The position numbers and the translations under genes are program-made. 6,998 nt of DNA from JBGZFC01 sp964346495 (GTDB lineage: Bacteria > Bacteroidota > Bacteroidia > Bacteroidales > Dysgonomonadaceae): contig CAYFUW010000096.1 in the NCBI GenBank assembly GCA_964346495.1, positions 1 through 6,998 of the forward strand, read 5' to 3'. Below the pieces are notes generated by a model that worked only from the letters and a program-made list of their open reading frames with translations, had not been told where the DNA came from and did not search any database. How positions within the stretch are numbered: position 1 is the first letter of the stretch; each line of letters opens with the position of its first letter. Positions 1 through 5,037 of the stretch are shown one piece after another.

Positions 1-20
1 ACTGTACTATGAATATCCCT

Positions 21-47
21 TGTCATATCGAACGGAGTGAGATATCT
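21..47. repeat. Partial Bacteroidota dispersed intergenic repeat
   Basis: The stretch containing TCATATCGAACGGAGTGAG followed by ATATCT resembles the TGTCATTTCGA...GAGAAATCT repeat that I recall as frequent between genes in Bacteroidota genomes. The arms ATATC (25-29) and GATAT (41-45) can pair, so it would form a small hairpin. Assignment rests on recalled similarity, not on a search. Confidence 0.4.
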
Positions 48-90
48 AATTTGTTTGCCCGATGCTTGTTGTCCGATGTCCGATGCTGAT

Positions 91-125
91 TTACCAATTT
101 GTAATTCGTAATTATTAATTGGTAA
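91..125. repeat. AT-rich inverted repeat
   Basis: TTACCAATT (91-99) and AATTGGTAA (117-125) are exact reverse complements separated by 17 AT-rich bases containing GTAATTCGTAATTA. It could form a 9-bp stem but has no terminator-like T tract beyond it. It lies just left of the first clear CRISPR-like repeat. Confidence 0.45.
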
Positions 126-170
126 TTTAAAATTTATCCTTGTTCTACTGGAACGTCTATTACGTGTGTA

Positions 171-199
171 GTAGCAGACGCAATGCATTGCGTCTGTAC
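171..199. repeat. Palindrome of the GTAGAGACG family (GCAATGCATTGC core)
   Basis: Positions 175-196 are a perfect 22-bp palindrome (half-site CAGACGCAATG), flanked by GTA at 171-173 and TAC at 197-199. It occupies the gap between the first and second CRISPR-like repeats. Its end CGTCTGTAC is a near match to the CGTCTCTAC ends of the palindromes at 517-576, 964-989 and 2251-2278, so it looks like one member of a dispersed family. Confidence 0.6.
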
Positions 200-381
200 A
201 ATTTAATCCTTGTTTTAGTGGAAGTTGGTCTCTGACAAAAGATTTAATAATATTGGTATTAAAAACGTAAATGCGTCTTAATCCTTGTTCTACTGGAAGT
301 TGGTCTATGACAAAGAGTATTTTTATACTGAACCTGATTTTATTAAGTCTTAATCCTTGTTTTAGTGGAGGCACCTTTGAT

Positions 382-415
382 GACTGCGAGACTGGGAGGC
401 TTGGAGACTGCGAGA
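382..415. repeat. Direct repeat GACTGCGAGA x2
   Basis: GACTGCGAGA occurs at 382-391 and 406-415, with the purine-rich CTGGGAGGCTTGGA between. It begins at the degenerate 3' end of the fourth CRISPR-like repeat and fills most of the following spacer position. No coding potential is seen. Confidence 0.45.
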
Positions 416-454
416 ATTTTTAAACTAATATTTGTTTTATGCAAGAAACGGGTG

Positions 455-474
455 CACAGACATTCTTGTCTGTG
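455..474. repeat. Short hairpin in array gap
   Basis: CACAGACA (455-462) and TGTCTGTG (467-474) form a perfect 8-bp stem around the loop TTCT. The TGTCTGTGTA arm loosely resembles the ends of the nearby GTAGAGACG palindromes. No T-tract follows on either strand, so a terminator is not supported. Confidence 0.5.
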
Positions 475-516
475 TAAAATACTCAACCTTATCTATACTG
501 AAATCAGTTGCCGAAC

Positions 517-576
517 GTAGAGACAAAGTCCCGATAAGTCGGGATTTCACTTTGTTTCAACATGCTCCGTCTCTAC
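517..576. repeat. Nested hairpin element with GTAGAGAC/GTCTCTAC ends
   Basis: The ends GTAGAGAC (517-524) and GTCTCTAC (569-576) are exact reverse complements. Inside are two further pairings: ACAAAGT (523-529) with ACTTTGT (549-555), and TCCCGA (529-534) with TCGGGA (539-544) around the loop TAAG. The remaining right-hand part contains CATGCTCCGTCTCTAC, identical to half of the 28-bp palindrome at 2251-2278 apart from one base and its left-edge CA. The arrangement looks like a TCCCGA hairpin inserted into, or replacing half of, a member of that family. It lies in the oversized gap of the CRISPR-like array. Confidence 0.5.
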
Positions 577-898
577 AACTGACAAAATCCTTGTTTTAGT
601 GGAAGTCAGGTTCTAACATTTTCATTGCTCTCACAGAAAGCCATGCTCCAATTGGGTCTTAATCCTTGTTCTAATGGAAGTTTAATACAATGATAACATC
701 GGTGTTTCGACATGCTCAACAACCGATTTAACAACTTATTTTCAACATTTCAAAGAACTTTGTAAAATATTTTTTTGCCATATTTTTCGTAGCAGATAAT
801 AGGTGCAAAATTGACTTTTACATAGCAAAGATGCGAAAAATATTTCTTTTATAAAATCTTACATAGTAAAAAATTGGCGACTGATTCTTACGAAGGCA

Positions 899-936
899 CT
901 TTGCGAGCTTTGCGAAATATCTTTGCGGACTTTGCG
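899..936. repeat. CTTTGCG repeat cluster
   Basis: CTTTGCG occurs four times, at 899-905, 908-914, 921-927 and 930-936, with start-to-start steps of 9, 13 and 9 bp. Two copies in the reverse orientation (CGCAAAG), also 9 bp apart, lie at 2224-2230 and 2233-2239 between slyD and aroC. This is a dispersed intergenic repeat in my reading, with no coding or promoter role visible. Confidence 0.5.
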
Positions 937-963
937 AGAAAGAATTACAGCTATCAACAAAAT

Positions 964-986
964 GAGACGCGATAATATCACGTCTC
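964..986 (-). terminator. Candidate aroC terminator built from a dispersed palindrome
   Basis: GAGACG (964-969) pairs with CGTCTC (981-986), and GATA (971-974) with TATC (976-979), leaving one C/A mismatch and a single central base. Read on the minus strand the hairpin is followed directly by ATTTTGTT, a modest T tract. It lies about 92 nt beyond the aroC stop, in the right place to end that transcript. With the TAC to 989 its right end CGTCTCTAC is shared with the palindrome family at 517-576 and 2251-2278, so it may simply be a repeat. Confidence 0.35.
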
Positions 987-1038
987 TACAATTCTTCGAT
1001 TAAAAAGTTTACAAATTCATAATAATAAACCATTTAGT

Positions 1039-1062
1039 ACGTAACACGCACCACGTAACACG
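1039..1062. repeat. Tandem ACGTAACACG repeat
   Basis: ACGTAACACG is present at 1039-1048 and 1053-1062. The second copy, with its flanks, forms a small palindrome CACGT-AAC-ACGTG (1052-1064). It sits only 15 nt beyond the aroC stop on the minus strand, but T-rich sequence lies before rather than after the hairpin in that direction, so it does not look like an intrinsic terminator. Confidence 0.45.
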
Positions 1063-1078
1063 TGACAAAAACATCACA

Positions 1079-2152
1079 TTACTCAATTTTACTCGCCCTC
1101 GCCAACAGATAATAATCCAATATTACCATTGCTGCCATCGATTCCACTACAGGCACTACACGCGGTAAAACACAAGCATCGTGTCTACCTCGGTTTTTCA
1201 AAAGTGTCTGATTGCCTTCTAAATCGACAGTCTGTTGTTCAATAAGAATAGTTGGTACAGGTTTGAATGCCACACGGAAATAGATATCTTCTCCATTTGA
1301 AATACCTGCCTGAATACCTCCCGAATGGTTGGTAGCAGTAGTGATTTTTCCATTTTCATTAACAAATGGGTCGTTCAACTCAGAGCCTTTTCTGCTAACA
1401 TCGAAACCACTACCATACTCAAATCCCTTTGCGGCATTTATACTCAACATTGCATTTCCTAATGCTGTGTGTAACTTACCGAAAACAGGTTCTCCAAGTC
1501 CGACGGGTGTGTTTTGAATTACGCAGGTAACCACTCCGCCAATGGTATCGCCCTCGCTCTGAACTTTGCGGATATACTCTGTCATCTCTTCCGCTTTTTG
1601 TGGGTCGGGACATCTGACTTGTGTGTTTTCAACTTTAGATAAATCGTATTGGCGATAATCTGCATCGAGTTTAATATCACCCACTTGCGAAGTATAAGCA
1701 CAAATAGAGATACCCAGCTTTTGCAAACACAATTTGGCGATAGCTCCTGCAACTACACGCGATATTGTTTCCCGTGCCGACGAACGCCCTCCTCCACGAT
1801 AATCTCTTATCCCATACTTTTGCTGATAGGTGTAATCGGCATGTGAAGGACGAAACAGATTTTTCAACTCGTCGTAGTCTGACGACTTCTGATTTTCATT
1901 TTTGACGATAAATCCTATTGGCGTTCCGGTGGTTTTTCCCTCAAAAACTCCTGAAAGAAATTGAACCTTGTCACTCTCTTTTCTAGATGTTGTAATATGC
2001 GACTGCCCGGGACGACGTCTATCAAGTTCGCTTTGAATAAAGTCGAAATCCAACTCAATACCGGGCGGACATCCGTCTATAACACCGCCTACAGCTTCGC
2101 CGTGCGATTCGCCAAAAGATGTTAGCCTGAAAATATTTCCAAATGTATTCAT
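1079..2152 (-). CDS. aroC: Chorismate synthase
   Basis: Chorismate synthase catalyses the last step of the shikimate pathway, 1,4-anti-elimination of phosphate from EPSP to give chorismate, the precursor of aromatic amino acids and folate. The enzyme is cytosolic, tetrameric and needs reduced FMN although the reaction is redox neutral. The 357-residue protein is of full family length. It carries the N-terminal signature TSFGESHG (residues 11-18, conserved His17), RRRPGQ (45-50), RPSHADYTY (101-109, His104), the GGGRSSARET motif (120-129), SGGIQAGISNGEDI (277-290), and the C-terminal GRHDACVLPR motif (322-331, Asp325). The ATG start fits because family similarity begins within the first few residues. 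The leader is A/T-rich with no Shine-Dalgarno, as expected for the phylum. It follows slyD after a 246-nt repeat-rich gap in which I found no clear TAnnTTTG box, so its promoter is unresolved. No key residue is missing. Confidence 0.97.
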   Translation of the reverse strand: MNTFGNIFRLTSFGESHGEAVGGVIDGCPPGIELDFDFIQSELDRRRPGQSHITTSRKESDKVQFLSGVFEGKTTGTPIGFIVKNENQKSSDYDELKNLFRPSHADYTYQQKYGIRDYRGGGRSSARETISRVVAGAIAKLCLQKLGISICAYTSQVGDIKLDADYRQYDLSKVENTQVRCPDPQKAEEMTEYIRKVQSEGDTIGGVVTCVIQNTPVGLGEPVFGKLHTALGNAMLSINAAKGFEYGSGFDVSRKGSELNDPFVNENGKITTATNHSGGIQAGISNGEDIYFRVAFKPVPTILIEQQTVDLEGNQTLLKNRGRHDACVLPRVVPVVESMAAMVILDYYLLARASKIE

Positions 2153-2250
2153 ATTTTTTATTTTCGATTTACGATTTCGGATTTACGATTTATTTTTTGG
2201 GCATTTTGCTGTCAGTAGTTTCACGCAAAGAGCGCAAAGATTTGGACAAA

Positions 2251-2278
2251 GTAGAGACGGAGCATGCTCCGTCTTTAC
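2251..2278. repeat. 28-bp palindrome of the GTAGAGACG family (GAGCATGCTC core)
   Basis: The left arm GTAGAGACGGAGCA (2251-2264) pairs with 2265-2278 with one exception, a G/T position that stays a G-U wobble in plus-strand RNA. It shares GTAGAGACG ends with elements at 517-576 and 964-989 but has a different centre. It lies between slyD and aroC and could weakly attenuate transcription into aroC, though only a short T-rich stretch follows on the minus strand. Confidence 0.65.
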
Positions 2279-2358
2279 CGATGACGTGCCGTCAATTCCT
2301 ATTTTTAGAGTAATCTCGTAAAAGTGTAGCAACGAAAATCATCTCAACTAAAAGCCAA

Positions 2359-2371
2359 TAGCCAATGGCTA
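2359..2371. repeat. Small hairpin in GCCAATAGCC repeat block
   Basis: TAGCC (2359-2363) pairs with GGCTA (2367-2371) around AAT, inside a block of related words (AAAGCCAA, TAGCCAAT, GGCTAAAAGC, TAATAGC) spanning about 2350-2383. It is 28 nt past the slyD stop on the minus strand, but the following sequence is not T-rich enough to support a terminator with confidence. Confidence 0.35.
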
Positions 2372-2398
2372 AAAGCTAATAGCATAAAAATTCGTTCA

Positions 2399-2929
2399 TT
2401 AGCATCCGCTGCAACCCTGGCAACTACCGCCGCAACCATCATGATTGTTCATAAGCGCAGCCACTTCTTCTTCCGTAAGCTCGCGAACCTCTAATATTTC
2501 ACCTTCAAAATGAAGTGTTTCGCCTGCTAACGGATGGTTAAAGTCCATAGTTACAACCTCCTCCTCAATAGACACGATAGAGCCGGTTAGTCTGTTACCA
2601 TCGGTATCCATCATAGGCAGAGTATTTCCTTCGAAAAGCATATCTTCGTCAATTTTTCCATCCACTTCGAAAATGTTTTTCGGAAGGTCGATAACTCTCT
2701 CTTCGTAAAACTCGCCGTAGGCTTCATCGGGTGTAAGGGTAAATTTAAATTTTTCTCCTGCAGAAAGTCCCTCTAAGTTATCTTCGAAAGATTTCAACAT
2801 TGTATTTGTTCCAAAAATAAAATCCAATGGTGCCTCTGCGGTTGCACGCTCCATAAGTTCAAGTTCATCACCCTCGCCTACTGTCAGGTCGTATGTAAGC
2901 GACACGAATTTGTTGTCTGATATTTTCAT
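2399..2929 (-). CDS. slyD: FKBP-type peptidyl-prolyl isomerase, SlyD-like
   Basis: This is a cytosolic peptidyl-prolyl cis-trans isomerase and chaperone of the SlyD/FKBP family, which accelerates folding at proline bonds; some members bind nickel and help hydrogenase maturation. The 176-residue protein has the split FKBP domain: residues 1-70 include TYDLTVGEG, the FGTNTMLKSFEDNLEGLSAGEK region (39-60) and TPDEAYGE (66-73). The inserted chaperone (IF) domain covers roughly 75-125, and the FKBP fold returns with DFNHPLAGETLHFEGEILEV (129-148). No signal peptide is present. The short tail holds His163 and Cys166, 170, 173 and 176 in a Gly/Ser-rich setting, consistent with a metal-binding tail, though shorter and poorer in His than that of E. 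coli SlyD. The gene starts 62 nt after the upstream patB-like stop and may share its transcript. Metal binding is inferred from composition only. Confidence 0.93.
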   Translation of the reverse strand: MKISDNKFVSLTYDLTVGEGDELELMERATAEAPLDFIFGTNTMLKSFEDNLEGLSAGEKFKFTLTPDEAYGEFYEERVIDLPKNIFEVDGKIDEDMLFEGNTLPMMDTDGNRLTGSIVSIEEEVVTMDFNHPLAGETLHFEGEILEVRELTEEEVAALMNNHDGCGGSCQGCSGC

Positions 2930-2968
2930 TTCAGTTTTATTTATTTTATGTAATATATTAATAGTTAT

Positions 2969-2999
2969 AACAATAAAACGCTGTTTACTGTTTATTGTT
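2969..2999. terminator. Possible weak hairpin at the patB-like/slyD junction
   Basis: AACAATAAA (2969-2977) and TTTATTGTT (2991-2999) are exact reverse complements around a 13-nt loop that itself holds AAAC/GTTT. The right arm overlaps the stop codon of the patB-like gene. The stem is almost all A/T and no clear T tract follows, so it would be a weak terminator or attenuator, or a processing site; it may also be chance in AT-rich DNA. Confidence 0.2.
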
Positions 3000-4164
3000 G
3001 TATTGCTTCTTTCAGATTGTTAAGAGCTTGCTCCAATATTGCTCTCGGAGTTCCTACATTCAAACGCATAAATCCTTCGCCCTCTTTCCCGAACGTAGTA
3101 CCGTCATTTAGAGCTAACTTAGCTTGTTCTACAAATAATTCGTTAAGTTGCTGTTGTGTAAGTCCCAACTGGCGACAATCGAGCCATATCAAAAACGATG
3201 CTTCAGGTCTTACAACTTTTATCTGTGGAATATTATCTTCGATAAAACGCTCTACAAAATCCACATTTCCGGCAACATATTGCATCGCCTCATCGAGCCA
3301 TTCGTCGCAGTGGTTGTAAGCAGCTTCTGTTGCAGTATATGCAAAGATTGTTCCTCTATCCAATTCACGTGGTGACAGATAGTTTAAGAATTTTGTTCTG
3401 ATTTCGGGATTGTGAACAATAGAAAACGAACTGACAATACCTGCAATATTGAAAGTTTTGCTCGGTGCCATCAGCGTTATACTGTTTTGTCTTGCTTTTT
3501 CAGATACAGCAGCAAATGGCGTATGTATAAAACTGGGAAGGGCTAAATCGGCATGAATTTCGTCAGATATAACCAATATATTGTTGGCATAACATATCTC
3601 CGCCAATTGCTCTAACTCATCTTTTCTCCATATTCTTCCGCCGGGATTGTGCGGATTGCACAAAATCAGCACTTTACATCTGTTTTCATGAACAATCTCC
3701 TTCAATCCTTCAAAGTCTATTTCAAACTTACCATCTTTCAATATTAACGGATTGTTTACAACTCTTCTTTTTAACTGTTCTGTAACTGCCTTAAACGGCG
3801 GATATACAGGTGGTTGAATAATAACAGCATCACCCGGTTCTGTAAAAGCATCCAAAACGAAAGCTATGCCTTTTACAACACCTGGAATAAAGGTTATCTC
3901 CTCTTTGTCAACATTGTAATCGTGTCTTCTTTCCAGCCAACTGATAATTGAATCGTAATAGCCATCGGATGCTCCGGTATAGCCAAAAATACCGTGTTCG
4001 CATCTATCTGTCAATGCTTTTGTTATTTCGGGCGGCGTTAAAAAATCCATATCTGCTATCCACAACGGAATAATGTCACTCTTCCCAAAAATATCCTTTA
4101 ATAGTGTGTGTTTTAATGCGTTTGTTTTCGTTCTGTCTATAATTTCGTCGAAATTGTATTTCAT
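2992..4164 (-). CDS. PLP-dependent PatB/MalY-family aminotransferase or cystathionine beta-lyase
   Basis: This is a fold-type I PLP enzyme of the MalY/PatB group. Characterised members act as C-S lyases (cystathionine beta-lyase, cysteine desulfhydrase) in methionine synthesis or sulfur release, and are often annotated as class I/II aminotransferases. The 390 residues are the usual length. The N-terminus DIIPLWIADMDF (30-41) is typical of this subgroup rather than of aspartate aminotransferases. PLP-site elements are visible: PPVYPPF (118-124, Tyr121 stacking), CNPHNPGG (169-176, Asn170), SDEIHADL (200-207, Asp201), and SKTFNIAG (235-242) with Lys236 as the Schiff-base lysine. FMRLNVG (365-371) supplies Arg367 for the substrate carboxylate. 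The protein is cytosolic. It starts 14 nt after the DUF3316-like gene, so co-transcription is likely. The exact substrate cannot be decided from sequence. Confidence 0.92.
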   Translation of the reverse strand: MKYNFDEIIDRTKTNALKHTLLKDIFGKSDIIPLWIADMDFLTPPEITKALTDRCEHGIFGYTGASDGYYDSIISWLERRHDYNVDKEEITFIPGVVKGIAFVLDAFTEPGDAVIIQPPVYPPFKAVTEQLKRRVVNNPLILKDGKFEIDFEGLKEIVHENRCKVLILCNPHNPGGRIWRKDELEQLAEICYANNILVISDEIHADLALPSFIHTPFAAVSEKARQNSITLMAPSKTFNIAGIVSSFSIVHNPEIRTKFLNYLSPRELDRGTIFAYTATEAAYNHCDEWLDEAMQYVAGNVDFVERFIEDNIPQIKVVRPEASFLIWLDCRQLGLTQQQLNELFVEQAKLALNDGTTFGKEGEGFMRLNVGTPRAILEQALNNLKEAIQQ

Positions 4165-4178
4165 TTTGCTATGATTTT

Positions 4179-5015
4179 TTAATAATAAATACTTTGTATA
4201 TGTTTATTGTTTCTTGCTCTTGTACCACCAAAACTCAAGGTTTCAGTAGCCATTCCGAGCACAAATTGATGTGATAATATATTAGTATTCAAACTGTTTA
4301 CATTTGTGATATAGTAATTGCCCAAATATCCTACTCTGAAAGTGTGTTTTCGGGCATGAATGTCAATCGTGAAGTAATTTGTAAGACTATATTGGTTCTG
4401 TAGCGATGCCAACTTAACTATACCTGAACTGTTTCCCAACGAAAAAATCTCGTAATAAGATTGCCCATATTTGGGTGAAAACAGCATTCCGATAAACGGA
4501 CTACTCATCTGCCAACGGAATGTAAATATTTTCCAGTTATAAATACCCATTACCGAAAGATGCAGGTTTGCAGATGTCTTTATTGAAGCCGGATTGTTTG
4601 AGTTACGATTGTTATATAATCCGCCGAAAGAAAAATCAAAACCTCCACCACCTAAAACTCGCAACGAACTGTTTCTGTAGAAATCATATAACGAATTAAT
4701 ACTGTATGATACATTTCCATATAAGCACTGTGCCGTACCAATCGGATTTCTGGTTATTGCCGATTGAAGCACAAACTGCTGTTGCAAAACAGATTTATCT
4801 TTCAAAAAAAACGAAGGTGAGATTCGGTCATGCAAAACAGATATAGTAGTTCCGCTATATTTCAATGGTGAAAGATAACTATCGTAAAGTCCTACTCCTC
4901 CCACTCCCAAAAGTGTGGCGCGATTTGTCGGCTTATATACATCTTCCTGAGCTTTTACGGATATAGAAAAAACTATTATCAGTAATACAAATATTTTTAT
5001 CTTACTCGTTATCAT
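4179..5015 (-). CDS. DUF3316-like exported envelope protein
   Basis: The protein resembles DUF3316 proteins of Bacteroidales, a family of unknown function. With the ATG at 5015 it has 278 residues and starts with a clean signal peptide: Lys-containing n-region, hydrophobic FVLLIIVFSISV, and a likely cut near KAQ-EDV (about residue 23). The conserved-looking block TNRATLLGVGGVGLYDSYLSPL follows directly at the mature N-terminus. The rest alternates short polar and aromatic segments with many Tyr, Phe, Asn and Ser residues and no long hydrophobic helices, which suggests a small outer-membrane or periplasmic beta-structure. A longer reading from a GTG at 5048 would overlap miaA by 11 nt and put 11 polar residues before the signal peptide, so 5015 is preferred and leaves a 22-nt gap to miaA. 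The family call is from recognition of motif style; function is unknown. Confidence 0.75.
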   Translation of the reverse strand: MITSKIKIFVLLIIVFSISVKAQEDVYKPTNRATLLGVGGVGLYDSYLSPLKYSGTTISVLHDRISPSFFLKDKSVLQQQFVLQSAITRNPIGTAQCLYGNVSYSINSLYDFYRNSSLRVLGGGGFDFSFGGLYNNRNSNNPASIKTSANLHLSVMGIYNWKIFTFRWQMSSPFIGMLFSPKYGQSYYEIFSLGNSSGIVKLASLQNQYSLTNYFTIDIHARKHTFRVGYLGNYYITNVNSLNTNILSHQFVLGMATETLSFGGTRARNNKHIQSIYY

Positions 5016-5037
5016 CGATATTTTGTAACGATTATAC

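Larger units (their letters stand above)
130..692. CRISPR. Degenerate CRISPR-like array, no cas genes in window
   Basis: A core ATCCTTGTTYTASTGGAA recurs at 136, 206, 281, 353, 587 and 662, with a decayed copy at 428. Steps between core starts are 70, 75, 72, 75, 159 and 75 bp. The two best units (200-236 and 275-311) agree over about 37 bp, from a GTCTTA-like start to an end TCTMTGAC. They are followed by unrelated 35-38 bp segments at 237-274 and 312-346, which behave as spacers; 618-655 is a third. Units at 130, 347, 422, 581 and 656 keep the left half of the repeat but have lost much of the right half. The 159-bp step holds extra DNA including a hairpin element. This regular period with unique intervening sequence is typical of CRISPR. 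The degeneracy and absence of cas genes suggest a relic or an array served in trans. Orientation of transcription is not determined. The alternative is a non-CRISPR tandem repeat. Confidence 0.6.
1..1078. other. Gene-free, repeat-rich intergenic region
   Basis: No frame on either strand carries a convincing protein over this kilobase. In order it holds: a partial Bacteroidota dispersed repeat (21-47), an AT-rich inverted repeat (91-125), a decayed CRISPR-like array (about 130-692) interrupted by palindromes (171-199, 455-474, 517-576), AT-rich DNA without recognisable signals (about 730-890), a CTTTGCG cluster (899-936), a palindrome that may terminate aroC (964-986) and a tandem ACGTAACACG repeat (1039-1062). 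The concentration of dispersed repeats suggests a dumping ground outside the operon, on the downstream side of aroC. Confidence 0.75.
2153..2398. other. slyD-aroC intergenic gap made of dispersed repeats
   Basis: This 246-nt gap contains, left to right, two GATTTACGATTT-like direct repeats near 2166-2191, two CGCAAAG copies (2224-2239), the 28-bp palindrome at 2251-2278, and an AAAGCCAATAGCC / GGCTAAAAGC block near 2350-2383. A strict minus-strand TAnnTTTG box was not found; the closest sequence, CAAAGTA at 2248-2254, has the wrong spacing. The gap suggests that aroC has been separated from the upstream genes by accumulated repeats. Confidence 0.55.

Noticed and set aside
481..516. Another possible array repeat (CCTTATCTATACTGAAA near 487-503)
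   Set aside because: It resembles the repeat only with several gaps and is out of phase (58 bp after the 428 core, 101 bp before the 587 core).
826..833. Minus-strand CATCTTTG as a promoter (possible array leader)
   Set aside because: It misses the invariant T of TAnnTTTG, and no convincing -33 element was found at the right distance.
1052..1064. CACGT-AAC-ACGTG hairpin as the aroC terminator
   Set aside because: The stem is only 5 bp, and on the minus strand the T-rich run precedes it rather than follows it.
1329..1846. Plus-strand open frames at 1329-1517 and 1649-1846
   Set aside because: They lie wholly inside aroC on the opposite strand, show no recognisable family features, and are explained as antisense shadows.
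3017..3375. Plus-strand open frames opposite the patB-like gene
   Set aside because: Antisense to a well-supported PLP enzyme, with Cys/Ser-rich low-complexity translations and no promoter or family signal.
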